This document shows positions 32,767 to 41,606 of a DNA stretch of 64,000 nucleotides, piece after piece. The number at the start of each line of letters is the position of its first letter. Positions within the stretch are counted from its first letter, which is position 1. The DNA comes from Synechococcus sp. AG-679-D13 (lineage in GTDB: Bacteria > Cyanobacteriota > Cyanobacteriia > PCC-6307 > Cyanobiaceae), in NCBI GenBank assembly GCA_003210735.1, contig QCUM01000001.1, positions 33,484 through 97,483 of the forward strand, written 5' to 3'. Both the position numbers and the translations under genes were made by a program. The notes under the pieces are model-generated. The model had not been told where the DNA came from, made no database searches, and worked only from the letters and a program-made list of their open reading frames with translations.

Positions 32767-34818
32767 TCAAGCGACTTTGCCGAACCCACCGCGACGTTGC
32801 TCATCGAGATGAAGGATGTGCTTGCGCTCTGAGTAGTACAGCTCCTGATAACGCAGGGCATCACTGTTGAGATTGTCAAACAGTGCCTGAATGCGTACCT
32901 CCATGTCGGTCCCAGCGTCTGGATCAGTGTCCGCGGAGGAGGACTGCTCTATCAATACAGCGATGCAAGATTCAAGGGTCTGCAGCCGTTGGCCTCCCCA
33001 CGCCTCGAGCAGATGTCGACATCGCTTGAGGCTTTTCTGACGTTCCAGCAGCGCTGTGATGCCTCGCAACTGCTCCAACGGCTCGGCCAGAGCCAGGCGC
33101 TGGAGTTCGCCAGGTTCCAGCAGAGGCGTCAGGCGGGACACCAGTGCACTGTTCTCCAACAACAACTGATCGGTTAGCAAGCGGGGTAGGTCCAGATTGT
33201 CGAGACCGTCGCCGGATTCATCACCGCGACTGATGGCCTCCAGTCGTCTTTCGCCGATGTTCGACTCCTCGAGCTCAGTGAGTGCTGCCCAGAGATGACG
33301 ATGATGTGGGATGGCGAAATCCTCCAGTTCACGCTGCCGGAGCTCCTGCCGGATGGTGGGACGGTGACGGGGGCAATGGAGATAGAGCCGAAGGAGATCG
33401 GCTTCACATCGTTCGCGCTGACTGGTGTCTCCAGGTTGCTCATGGCGGCTGGAACGTCCATGCCACCGCTGGCCCTTGACCTGCTGCCGTAAATCCTCCT
33501 CGAGCTGCAGCGCCAGACGGCCCTGCCCACCGCTGAGCCGTTCAGCCACCCGTTGCAGGTAGTGGGTGCGAACAGCGGACTGCGGCAGTTTGCCAAGCAG
33601 ATCGACCAGCGCCGCGACCGCCTGCTGGAACTGATCAGCCCTGGAGAGATCACGCTCCGCAAGAGCCTGCTCGATCTGCCAATCAAGCCAGAGCGGAGCC
33701 TGATCGAGAAGTGCCCGGTAGTCGCCAGCACCATGATCCTTGAGGAACTCATCCGGATCCTTGCCGGAGGGGAGATGGAGAACCCGCAGCTCAAGTTGGC
33801 CCTGCAAAGCCAGCTGCTCCACCTCACCGATGGCACGGTTGGCAGCGCGAACACCTGCTCCATCGGCGTCGAAATTGAGAACAATCCGCTTGCCATCGCT
33901 GACGCGACAAAGCTGGGTGATCTGCTGACTGCTGAGGGCGGTCCCCAGAGAGGCCACAGCATTGGTGATGCCAGAGGCATGCAACGCAATCACATCGAAA
34001 TAGCCTTCAACAACAACGGCGCGGTCGTCCTTGCGAATGGCATTGGTGGCCTTGTCGAGTCCGAAAAGATGCTTGCCCTTCTCGAACAGCTCCGTTTCAG
34101 GAGAGTTGAGGTATTTCGGTTCGCTGCCATCGAGGCTGCGACCACCGAAGCCGATCACACGACCCTGGCGATCGTGAATCGGCACGATCACCCGATGGCG
34201 GAATCGGTCGTAAAAACCGTTGCCTCCCTTACGAGGAACCACAAGCCCGGCAGCTTCCAACAGCTCGGGCGAACACCCTTCAACCTGCTGAAGATGTTTG
34301 AGCAGACCATCCCACTGGTCCGGGGCATAACCGAGCTCGAACGTCTCCTGAGTGGCCATGCTCAGGCCACGGGTTTCACTCAGATAAACCTGAGCCTGCT
34401 GACCGGCAGGACTGAGCAACTGGGTGCGAAACCAGCCAGAAGCGAGAGCCAGAACGCGCTGTAGCTTCTCCCGTCGGGAAAGCTGCTGCCGCAGACGCTC
34501 CTGCTGAGGGCCATCAACGGTCTCAACCGGTACCTGATAACGCCGTGCCAGATCGAGAACCACATCACTGAAGCTCTGCCTCTGAAACTCCATCAGGAAC
34601 TTGATGGAATTTCCGCCAGCACCACAGGAGAAGCAGTAATAGAACTGCTTGGCGGGGGAGACCGTCATCGAGGGCTTGCTGTCGTCGTGAAACGGACAGA
34701 TGCCCACAAATTCACGGCCCTTTTTCTTGAGCACGACGTGCTCACCAACCACATCAACAATGTCCGCCCGTTCCTTGACGGCGTCGATCGTTCGGGGATG
34801 GAGCCGGGCGGTGACCAT
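32767..34818 (-). CDS. dnaG: DNA primase
   Basis: Synthesises RNA primers for replication. The 683-residue protein has an N-terminal CHC2 zinc finger with Cys41, His44, Cys62 and Cys65. A TOPRIM catalytic core follows (Val-Val-Glu-Gly-Tyr-Phe-Asp-Val near residue 265, and Asn-Phe-Asp-Ala-Asp-Gly-Ala-Gly). The C-terminal region contacts the DnaB helicase. Length is in the normal range for cyanobacteria. It is divergent from the EamA gene at 34877; 58 bp separate the starts. Confidence 0.96.
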   Translation of the reverse strand: MVTARLHPRTIDAVKERADIVDVVGEHVVLKKKGREFVGICPFHDDSKPSMTVSPAKQFYYCFSCGAGGNSIKFLMEFQRQSFSDVVLDLARRYQVPVETVDGPQQERLRQQLSRREKLQRVLALASGWFRTQLLSPAGQQAQVYLSETRGLSMATQETFELGYAPDQWDGLLKHLQQVEGCSPELLEAAGLVVPRKGGNGFYDRFRHRVIVPIHDRQGRVIGFGGRSLDGSEPKYLNSPETELFEKGKHLFGLDKATNAIRKDDRAVVVEGYFDVIALHASGITNAVASLGTALSSQQITQLCRVSDGKRIVLNFDADGAGVRAANRAIGEVEQLALQGQLELRVLHLPSGKDPDEFLKDHGAGDYRALLDQAPLWLDWQIEQALAERDLSRADQFQQAVAALVDLLGKLPQSAVRTHYLQRVAERLSGGQGRLALQLEEDLRQQVKGQRWHGRSSRHEQPGDTSQRERCEADLLRLYLHCPRHRPTIRQELRQRELEDFAIPHHRHLWAALTELEESNIGERRLEAISRGDESGDGLDNLDLPRLLTDQLLLENSALVSRLTPLLEPGELQRLALAEPLEQLRGITALLERQKSLKRCRHLLEAWGGQRLQTLESCIAVLIEQSSSADTDPDAGTDMEVRIQALFDNLNSDALRYQELYYSERKHILHLDEQRRGGFGKVA

Positions 34819-34876
34819 GGTTCCATTCTGGGAAGTCGCAGGATGCCGTCAAACAACCCGGAGCAGAAAACAAAAC

Positions 34877-35764
34877 ATGAGTGATCAGAGCCAGCCCTGG
34901 TGGCAAACCGCAGAGATGCAGGGGGGAAGGGCTCTGATCCTGAGCTCGCTTGCCTTCAGCCTGATGACGGTCTGCGTCAAGCAGCTGGGTGGCCGACTGC
35001 CCGTGAGTGAAATCGTCCTGGTGCGGTCGCTGGTGAGCATCGGACTCACCGGTGCGGCGATGCGGATCTCTGGAGTCAGTCCACTGGGCAACAACAGACG
35101 ACTGCTGCTGATCCGAGGTCTTTGTGGAAGCATCGCGTTGCTCTGCTTCTTCGAAGCCATCACGAAACTGCCATTGGCATCGGCCACGGTGCTGCAATAC
35201 ACCTACCCAACGTTCACGGCAGCAGCTGCGTGGTTGTTGCTGAGGGAAAAGTTGCGTCGAAGAATTGCTCTTGCCGTTGTGCTGGGCTGGGTTGGGGTGA
35301 TCTGCGTGATCCAACCGCCATGGATGGGAGCAGATCTGGCGGGGTTGCCGCTGAAACCAGCACTTCTCGGCGTAGCGGGTGCTCTGTTCACAGCACTGGC
35401 CTACGTCAGTGTGCGGCGACTTTCGTCAACAGAACATCCACTGGTGATCATTCTGTACTTCCCGTTGGTTTCCGTTCCGCTGACACTACCGGCAGTTGTT
35501 CAGAGCGGGGTTTGGCCGTCAGGGCTCGACTGGTTTTGGCTGTTGGGAGTGGGAGTCTTGACCCAATTGGGACAGATCTGGGTGACAAAAGGGCTCAGCT
35601 GCTTGCCTGCTGCCAGGGCCACATCCTTGAACTATGTGCAAGTCGTTTTCGCAGCCACATGGGGATGGATTTGCTTTGAAGAAGGGGTTACATCCCTCAG
35701 CTTTTTGGGCGCATTCCTGGTGTTAGTGGCCTCATGCATCAGTTTGTCTGCACGACGATCCTGA
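34877..35764 (+). CDS. EamA-family (DMT) transporter
   Basis: A 295-residue membrane protein with ten TM helices in two EamA repeats. The first repeat includes Thr-Val-Leu-Gln-Tyr-Thr-Tyr-Pro-Thr-Phe, a conserved feature of the S-adenosylmethionine/amino-acid exporter-like branch. Substrate unknown. ATG 34877 is used; the open frame upstream overlaps dnaG's start and reads as a shadow. It ends one base before the convergent lipoprotein gene. Confidence 0.82.
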   Translation: MSDQSQPWWQTAEMQGGRALILSSLAFSLMTVCVKQLGGRLPVSEIVLVRSLVSIGLTGAAMRISGVSPLGNNRRLLLIRGLCGSIALLCFFEAITKLPLASATVLQYTYPTFTAAAAWLLLREKLRRRIALAVVLGWVGVICVIQPPWMGADLAGLPLKPALLGVAGALFTALAYVSVRRLSSTEHPLVIILYFPLVSVPLTLPAVVQSGVWPSGLDWFWLLGVGVLTQLGQIWVTKGLSCLPAARATSLNYVQVVFAATWGWICFEEGVTSLSFLGAFLVLVASCISLSARRS

Positions 35765-36208
35765 TCAACTCACAGGAAGACCCAACGGATACAGCAACCA
35801 GTGCTGAACATCGTCACCTTGGCCACCGACAGGCCTGGCCAGACTCCAACCATCGCCACGCTGGCCACGCTGCAAATACAACTCAAAAGCACTATCCACC
35901 CGAATGGAATCCTGCGGAAGCTGCCAATCAAAACTGCCCTCGAGATGAACAAAACGCTCACCTTCAACCTGCACTTCGTCGTGGTGAGTCACCCGAACAC
36001 GACTGACCTTTGGAATATTGGTCATTGGGTCTAGACCCAGACTCTCTGAAATAGATGTCTGAGTAGCGATAATCTGCGCCTGGAGAGCTTCAATGACAAT
36101 ATTTCTTGGAGGTTGAGAATTCCAAGAACAAGAAATCAATAGAAGGGAGATCAGAAATAGGCTTGAAATATTGCGACCAATGGACGCAAACGGAAAGGGG
36201 AACGACAT
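35765..36208 (-). CDS. Putative lipoprotein, third gene of the SBP-symporter unit
   Basis: A 147-residue product with a lipoprotein signal and lipobox (Leu-Ile-Ser-Cys, Cys27). The mature part looks like a small alpha/beta domain. Its ATG shares a base with the symporter stop (TGATG), so it is coupled to that gene. It might help tether the binding protein, but no domain is recognised. Confidence 0.6.
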   Translation of the reverse strand: MSFPFPFASIGRNISSLFLISLLLISCSWNSQPPRNIVIEALQAQIIATQTSISESLGLDPMTNIPKVSRVRVTHHDEVQVEGERFVHLEGSFDWQLPQDSIRVDSAFELYLQRGQRGDGWSLARPVGGQGDDVQHWLLYPLGLPVS

Positions 36209-37596
36209 CAGCCTCCTTCAACAACAGGACCTTCAGGACTCTGGGCAAGTAAACCTAAATTTGTTTCAGAGACATGAGACTCACCCTTAGGAGAAGATCT
36301 AACTGAAGAAATTACAGAAATCGACATTGCAAGAACACCAGTTGTCGCTGCTCGAGGCAATGTGAGGATTGGATCGATCGCCAGGAGAAGAACAAGAACA
36401 GGGGGAGCAGGGACCTGAAAGTAGAGTAAGGCGACTGCAATCGTTGGAACGGTGGCAACACCTGTTAATCCTGCAGCGGAAATACCAGTAACGATTCCAA
36501 GCGCGGCAACTTCCGCCAGCCTAATTGGCGTGAGTGCAACCTCATAAAGATTAAGAGCAAATACAATTGCTATCACGTTATAAGTAACATTACCAAGCCG
36601 AGCAATTAACAAGCTCAATGAAGCTGAAGCTTCCACCTCAGATTCATCTCGACCCATCGATTTCAGAGTTTGGAACATCAAAGGGTATGCAGTCATACTG
36701 CTACCCGTCGACAAACTGAGTAGAAAAACTGAATCAACAGGATTCACATGAAGGCCAGCTCGCTCTCTAGACGAAGTAAAACGACGAAAAACAAGCCTGG
36801 AGACGCCAAGCGATGCAATAGCCGTCAAGAAAACACAAATAGTGAAATTAAGCAGAGCAACGACGATCTCAGCGTTAATCGTTGAAACTGCTCCAGCAAT
36901 AAGACAAATAAGGACTAGAGGAGCAAGATTAAGAACGATATAGAGTAACTGAACAGAAATTGTGTTGATGCTACGAAGCAAGGAAAGCAGTGGCTGAGTT
37001 AAATCTCGGTTCAGGCGAGAAATCGCAAGACCAGCAAGAATTGACCCACTGATAACTTTTAGGGTTTGCCCAGAAGAAGCATCGGCAAAGATATTGCTTG
37101 GAATGATTTTTGTGATCCAAAGATCGTTAACAGTGGATTCAACAATAGGAATTTCTCCGATACGAATATCGGTGACATCCAGCATAAAACGACCGATTGA
37201 TAACTTTGCATCGGGAGAAAGAACCCCAGGAGCCTGGTACAAGGAAAGCAAGAGCGCTAGTACGGCACCAAACAAAAGAGCAAAAGACAAAGAAACCACA
37301 AATCGACTCGAAAAGCGAAACCGATCCTCTCGACTTCGCTCAGATACGCTGAAGATATTCGCGATTGAAATCATCACGGCAGACAGCACCAAGGGTATTG
37401 CCGGAAATGCAATGATCTGAACCATTGCCACTCCTGCATCGTTAAATGCAGAAGCAGTAGAAGCCGGAATAATTCTTCCTAAAATTATCGAGAAAGGAAG
37501 GATATAAAAGAAAAAGTTTCTCGGCTTACGCAACAGCGGGAGAATGGAAAATAGCCGATGATAAATACTTTTTTGAGGCTGAGTTGTAGATGTCAT
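36208..37596 (-). CDS. SLC1-family cation:dicarboxylate/amino-acid symporter
   Basis: A 462-residue secondary transporter of the DAACS family (GltP/DctA-like). It shows about eight TM helices, a Ser-rich hairpin (Leu-Ser-Leu-Ser-Thr-Gly-Ser-Ser) near residue 291, and a C-terminal region with Pro-x-x-Pro-Pro-Val and Asp-x-x-Leu-x-x-x-Arg motifs resembling the substrate-binding site. Family members import dicarboxylates or acidic/neutral amino acids with Na+ or H+. The start ATG overlaps the binding-protein stop by 4 bp (ATGA). Pairing a DAACS symporter with a periplasmic binding protein is unusual; such proteins normally serve ABC or TRAP systems. Confidence 0.84.
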   Translation of the reverse strand: MTSTTQPQKSIYHRLFSILPLLRKPRNFFFYILPFSIILGRIIPASTASAFNDAGVAMVQIIAFPAIPLVLSAVMISIANIFSVSERSREDRFRFSSRFVVSLSFALLFGAVLALLLSLYQAPGVLSPDAKLSIGRFMLDVTDIRIGEIPIVESTVNDLWITKIIPSNIFADASSGQTLKVISGSILAGLAISRLNRDLTQPLLSLLRSINTISVQLLYIVLNLAPLVLICLIAGAVSTINAEIVVALLNFTICVFLTAIASLGVSRLVFRRFTSSRERAGLHVNPVDSVFLLSLSTGSSMTAYPLMFQTLKSMGRDESEVEASASLSLLIARLGNVTYNVIAIVFALNLYEVALTPIRLAEVAALGIVTGISAAGLTGVATVPTIAVALLYFQVPAPPVLVLLLAIDPILTLPRAATTGVLAMSISVISSVRSSPKGESHVSETNLGLLAQSPEGPVVEGG

Positions 37597-38465
37597 GAGT
37601 CAGAAGGAAGATAAAAGGATTGGAACTCATCTAAAATGTTTGTGTCGCTTTTTATTCCACCCCATTCACGCCTTAGATAATTATCAACAAAATCATAAAG
37701 TCCAATCCTACCCTTCTCGGACAAGTATATAGATTTTCGGTCAATGATATTGTCAAAAAGTATGGGAACATATTTCAACGACAAATCAGGCTGATCATAA
37801 ACAATCGGTTTGATTTCAGTCGCATCCCGATAAATGGCATCAATTGTTGGACCATCAGACTTAGCGTCGTAGTTTATAAGAGCATTTTTGGCTGCAGACC
37901 AATTCTTAAATCCAACAAACTCCGCATTGGGGAAGTTAGCTCTACTTTCAGTTTCCCAAGTGGAGTTTTCGATCGATCCAATCCTAATCTTGGATTGCCT
38001 TAAAATATCTCCAAATTTAGAATCATCGGGATCAACGCCTAGGGATGCGACAAAACTTCTGTCAGCAAGAAGTGCATGACGAAAACTTAAATATTGAATA
38101 GGAAAAGCATCGAAAAGGCGATTGTATGTAAGACCCAACTTGCCAATCGCGATATCGAAATCATCAGCACCAACTCGTTTCACAAGTTGGTTAAAGCTTG
38201 TAGATGAACGATCAAACTGAATGTCAACACCCAGCTTTTCAGCCAAACCCTTTGCTAATTCAACATCGTAGCCTTGTAAATCCTCAGAACCAGGCTCAAG
38301 ATAATATGCGGGTGGAGTGTTATAGGGGGGCAAGCCTACTTTTAAAAAGCCACGCTGTTGAATTCCTTCAATAAAGCTATTTTCAGCAGCACTCACCTGC
38401 AACGGAAATAAGAGAACTGCAGCACAAACAGTCGATAGTAGGAATCGCAAAAAAAGCCGAATCAT
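37593..38465 (-). CDS. Periplasmic amino-acid-type solute-binding protein (SBP family 3)
   Basis: A 290-residue exported protein. Residues 1-26 form a Sec signal peptide (Ser-Ala|Ala-Glu). The body has family 3 binding-protein features: Gly-Val/Leu-Lys-Val-Gly start of lobe 1, Tyr-Asp-Val-Glu-Leu-Ala-Lys-Gly-Leu-Ala, and Ala-Ile-Gly-Lys-Leu. ATG 38465 is chosen as it starts the signal peptide; a TTG at 38492 is upstream. No ABC permease or ATPase genes are near; instead the symporter follows with a 4-bp overlap. A sigma70-type promoter lies upstream. Confidence 0.82.
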   Translation of the reverse strand: MIRLFLRFLLSTVCAAVLLFPLQVSAAENSFIEGIQQRGFLKVGLPPYNTPPAYYLEPGSEDLQGYDVELAKGLAEKLGVDIQFDRSSTSFNQLVKRVGADDFDIAIGKLGLTYNRLFDAFPIQYLSFRHALLADRSFVASLGVDPDDSKFGDILRQSKIRIGSIENSTWETESRANFPNAEFVGFKNWSAAKNALINYDAKSDGPTIDAIYRDATEIKPIVYDQPDLSLKYVPILFDNIIDRKSIYLSEKGRIGLYDFVDNYLRREWGGIKSDTNILDEFQSFYLPSDS

Positions 38466-38506
38466 ATGTGGCAATGCGGAGCAGGAGGGCAAAGATTGTC
38501 AACTTA

Positions 38507-38535
38507 ATTTTAGGACGTGATCAAACTCTTGGCAA
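38507..38535 (-). promoter_or_regulatory. Sigma70-type promoter of the SBP-symporter unit
   Basis: On the minus strand: -35 TTGCCA (38530-38535), 17-bp spacer, -10 TAAAAT (38507-38512). The transcript would start about 33 bp before the binding-protein ATG. It separates this unit from the antiporter operon upstream. Confidence 0.55.
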
Positions 38536-38560
38536 TTAATTATTTCAGGCAAAAGAAGAG

Positions 38561-39307
38561 CTAAAATTTTGGTTGCATATCCAACAAGGTATCTGATCGC
38601 AATCCAAAACGAAGGGATTGGACAGCAACTAAATCTGACAAACTAAGATTACCCAAATTAACAAAGGATCCAAAGCGTTTCAGCAAGAAAGTCTGTACTG
38701 ATTTAATGGGAGCCTCAAACAGTAAACTTTCGATAGGAATAACAGATGTGATCGTGTCCATGACGACTGCATCAACGTCTCCTCCCGTTGAAACATAGCC
38801 GGAACGGCCTGATTCACGCGATTCCAAGATGATCAGTGAGGCCCCTGCTTCCGCAGAAAGTTCACAATGCGAAAGCCAGTGTGCAGGTGTTAATTTTTTA
38901 GCTGGATCAGAAGATTTACGGCCAACCTCACTCATAACAAAATAATCGGAAGACAAAGTTCTAATGAATGAGGAGTAAAGACGATCGTCAACATCAATCG
39001 TGCCGCGACTTAATTCAACACAATCAAGATCGAAAGAGAGGATATGATTAGTAAATTCATCGAAATCATGATGATGAATCATATACTCAAAAAAAGTACC
39101 TCCTAGTAATGGCCGAACATTGAGCTGATCACAAAGCTTCTTTTTGAGAGTAAACTCAGGATCTATCAAGGCACTGCCCCAGCCAAACTTAATGAAGTCG
39201 ATGTACTGGCTGTAAGAATTCATATAAGATTCAAAGATAGGATATGGCATCCCAACTTCCAAGACATGATTTATAGAGTGGCGCTTGTTTACTGGATCGG
39301 ATTGCAT
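38561..39307 (-). CDS. ComA/HSA32-family phosphosulfolactate synthase homologue
   Basis: A 248-residue TIM-barrel protein. Family features readable: Tyr-Ile-Asp-Phe-Ile-Lys-Phe-Gly-Trp-Gly near residues 36-45, Gly-Gly-Thr-Phe-Phe-Glu, Glu-Leu-Ser-Arg-Gly-Thr-Ile, Ser-Glu-Val-Gly, Leu-Glu-Ser-Arg-Glu-Ser-Gly and Asn-Leu-Gly-Asn. The archaeal enzyme ComA joins sulfite to phosphoenolpyruvate to make phosphosulfolactate; plant HSA32 is a relative linked to heat tolerance. Which role applies here is unknown. It is the last gene of the antiporter operon, 6 bp after the channel gene. Confidence 0.8.
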   Translation of the reverse strand: MQSDPVNKRHSINHVLEVGMPYPIFESYMNSYSQYIDFIKFGWGSALIDPEFTLKKKLCDQLNVRPLLGGTFFEYMIHHHDFDEFTNHILSFDLDCVELSRGTIDVDDRLYSSFIRTLSSDYFVMSEVGRKSSDPAKKLTPAHWLSHCELSAEAGASLIILESRESGRSGYVSTGGDVDAVVMDTITSVIPIESLLFEAPIKSVQTFLLKRFGSFVNLGNLSLSDLVAVQSLRFGLRSDTLLDMQPKF

Positions 39308-39313
39308 TTTGTC

Positions 39314-40069
39314 TTAGATGTCGGCAGAATTATTAAGCTCATTGAACTTTGTATTTGATTCAATGATATTGGCTGTTAACAAGGCAACACAAATTATTCC
39401 AACAATTCCGAATGTAATTGCAAGAATTTTACCCAAAGAAGTTGTTGGGGTTATGTCACCGTAACCGATTGTTGTCATTGTAACAATGGAGAACCAAAAA
39501 GCCCTCACAATTGAGCCGAAGTGTTCCACATCATTATTTTTTTCAATCAAATAGATAAAGAAAGCCATCAAATAAGTTACGATCGAGAGTAAAGCCAAAG
39601 GGAAAAAGGTATATGCAGGAGAATCTGTCAATATGAAATAAATACGCTTAAGTACACGCTGAAAGCTAGAAAAATAGATCGATAACACAGATTTAAAGAT
39701 ATAGATACCGATGACTACAAACGAATCATTTGGGAAGTATTCTGTTACCAAAACAAATACAATTAAAAGATCTATCAAGCCATATTTAGAAAAAAAGCCG
39801 TTAGCAAACCCTTTCAATGAATAACCATAACCTGCCCATGTATTGGCCAGCTTCCCAATATAGTCAGAAATAAAGAATATTTCGATAAAATTAAGTGCAG
39901 AATCAAGAAATATATGCCCTTTTACTGTGTCGAAGGTAGGCTCTGTACTCAACGCAATTTGAGCAAGGAGTAAAACAATTACTCCATTAAGAATCAGTGA
40001 ATAATTGTTCCCAGGCAAGCTTCCCGAATAATCTCCGAAATACCAAAGATCTGTTTGCTTGTATGACAT
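39314..40069 (-). CDS. Six-TM potassium channel
   Basis: A 251-residue membrane protein with about six TM helices. The pore loop carries the K+ selectivity signature Thr-Met-Thr-Thr-Ile-Gly-Tyr-Gly-Asp near residues 196-204. The helix before the pore carries few positive charges, so voltage sensing is doubtful. It lies within the antiporter operon, 3 bp after the B-like subunit. A K+ channel next to a Na+/H+ antiporter suggests coordinated cation homeostasis, which is inference. Confidence 0.86.
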   Translation of the reverse strand: MSYKQTDLWYFGDYSGSLPGNNYSLILNGVIVLLLAQIALSTEPTFDTVKGHIFLDSALNFIEIFFISDYIGKLANTWAGYGYSLKGFANGFFSKYGLIDLLIVFVLVTEYFPNDSFVVIGIYIFKSVLSIYFSSFQRVLKRIYFILTDSPAYTFFPLALLSIVTYLMAFFIYLIEKNNDVEHFGSIVRAFWFSIVTMTTIGYGDITPTTSLGKILAITFGIVGIICVALLTANIIESNTKFNELNNSADI

Positions 40070-40072
40070 TAA

Positions 40073-40789
40073 TCAAAGGACACCACGTTTAATAACGAAT
40101 AATCGGAGTATCGACCAAGAACCTATTGTGACTTTGATGGCGGCAATAATATTCAATGCAGGAATATATACTAAAGATGGTATCGACGAGAAAAATGTAG
40201 AAGGATAGAGAAAAGAGCAAAATGTAGCCAGGGCGACAATTATAAAACAAGCAACTGCAAATTTTTCAAATGCTGGAGCGTTTGCCTTGAAATAAAAATT
40301 CTCTACTTTCTGCAATCGTCCTGTCACCATTAGCAAAGTAATCGAGGTTGCTCCAGCAACACCAGAAGCAAATCCGCCACCTGGAGTCAGGTGACCTTTT
40401 AATGCAAGATCAATTGCAAGAAAACAGCTTAACAAGGCTGCAAAATCTAAAAGAAGGCAGACTACAGGATCATTTATACCAACAAATTGCTCCTCCGAAT
40501 CTTCCTCATGAAGCAATATCTTTACTCCCAAACCTGCAATAGTAAATACAGTAACTTCACCAATTGTATCAAAAAGTCTGGTAACTAAAATAACAGAAGT
40601 AACCGCATTAGGAATGTTTGTATATGAAGTTAGGTACGAAACGATTGATTCAGTGTCTCTTGCGAGAGAATCATCTCGTGTAAACAATACCATCAGCATC
40701 ACAGATGTGATTGCAACCAAGTACAGGAGAGACTTGAAGGAATTAGCTGATAGGTCTAATCGACGTAATTGCCTAAAAATTGAAATCAT
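40073..40789 (-). CDS. Mrp/Mnh antiporter subunit: MbhE-like plus MnhB
   Basis: A 238-residue membrane protein combining two parts. The N-terminal half has the MbhE-like motif Leu-Phe-Asp-Thr-Ile-Gly-Glu. The C-terminal half has the MnhB motif Pro-Gly-Gly-Gly-Phe-Ala-Ser-Gly near residue 133. In other genomes the first part is the end of MnhA. It overlaps the upstream MbhD-like gene by 4 bp. It is part of the Na+/H+ antiporter complex in the cytoplasmic membrane. Confidence 0.82.
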   Translation of the reverse strand: MISIFRQLRRLDLSANSFKSLLYLVAITSVMLMVLFTRDDSLARDTESIVSYLTSYTNIPNAVTSVILVTRLFDTIGEVTVFTIAGLGVKILLHEEDSEEQFVGINDPVVCLLLDFAALLSCFLAIDLALKGHLTPGGGFASGVAGATSITLLMVTGRLQKVENFYFKANAPAFEKFAVACFIIVALATFCSFLYPSTFFSSIPSLVYIPALNIIAAIKVTIGSWSILRLFVIKRGVL

Positions 40790-41331
40790 GATGCAGCAGG
40801 AATCTTCGTAAATGTAATATCGGTAGTCATTAAATTAATATCAACAATCTCTTGAATATCGAACAAAAGGCTCTCAGCTTCAATATACATAGTTTTATCG
40901 ATTAAAAGTGCATGTGGAGAGCCCGAAGATTTGGAAGATGACAAGAGCTCAAAATTCTGCTCATCATCAGTGGAGAACTCTTCATCTTGGTAAATAATAT
41001 TTAAATGCAATTCACCGAAAATAGACTTTAAATAGTCCTTATTTCCGGAAGAAAGAGTGGTTTTTCTGTCCATGATGACAATTACAGAATAACATGATCG
41101 TATGGTTACAATATAAAGCAGTGATGAAAGCAATGTACCTACCATAACCTCAGTTAGGGCAACATCTGGAGCCCCAACAAGAGCAAAAATCAGGGCTGCA
41201 ATACTACCTAAAAAGGAACGATAAATTAAACTATTAATTGGTGAAGAAGATCGTATTAGAAGAATCCCTAAGACGGGAAGCAAAAGCTCAAAAGGGAAGA
41301 TGAGCGCCGTGCTGGTAAATGACTCACTCAT
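40786..41331 (-). CDS. Mrp antiporter MbhD-like (DUF4040) subunit
   Basis: A 181-residue protein. Residues 1-83 contain TM helices with Gly-Ala-Pro-Asp-Val-Ala-Leu-Thr-Glu, the DUF4040/MbhD signature found in the C-terminal part of MnhA and in membrane-bound hydrogenases. The rest is a soluble acidic tail rich in Asp, Glu and Ser, longer than usual. It overlaps the MnhG gene start by 4 bp. Confidence 0.78.
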   Translation of the reverse strand: MSESFTSTALIFPFELLLPVLGILLIRSSSPINSLIYRSFLGSIAALIFALVGAPDVALTEVMVGTLLSSLLYIVTIRSCYSVIVIMDRKTTLSSGNKDYLKSIFGELHLNIIYQDEEFSTDDEQNFELLSSSKSSGSPHALLIDKTMYIEAESLLFDIQEIVDINLMTTDITFTKIPAAS

Positions 41332-41606
41332 GATGGCCTATCAGAAATGTTGCCAAGGATATAGCTGAAAATAGTGTTCCATAAAGACAGGGAAATTGCC
41401 GTGACAAGTAGTAAAGGCCAATATTGAGGTGCCCGAAGAAATAATGCGACCACGATCAATAGTGAACCGACACTATCTGCAACTGTGAGGGTGTGCAACT
41501 TATAAAAGATAGAATGCTCTTTATTAAGGATTGGAAGTGTACCCCAAATCCAAAAATAAAGACCAAGAGATAGGATTGCGTAAGAAATAATGGTAATTGT
41601 CATCAT
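41328..41606 (-). CDS. mnhG: Mrp/Mnh antiporter subunit G
   Basis: A 92-residue protein with three TM helices and the family pattern Gly-x-Leu-Pro ... Leu-His-x-Leu-x-x-Ala-Asp-x-x-Gly. It is a small subunit of the Mrp complex. It starts 1 bp after the MnhF stop and overlaps the MbhD-like gene. Sequence similarity is modest, so order in the operon supports the name. Confidence 0.76.
   Translation of the reverse strand: MMTITIISYAILSLGLYFWIWGTLPILNKEHSIFYKLHTLTVADSVGSLLIVVALFLRAPQYWPLLLVTAISLSLWNTIFSYILGNISDRPS

Noticed and set aside
32128..32870. Several plus-strand frames opposite the two small genes and the end of dnaG
   Set aside because: They are antisense shadows of the minus-strand genes.
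33553..34464. 303-codon plus-strand frame opposite dnaG
   Set aside because: Long, but exactly antisense to the TOPRIM region of dnaG in GC-rich sequence; expected as a shadow.
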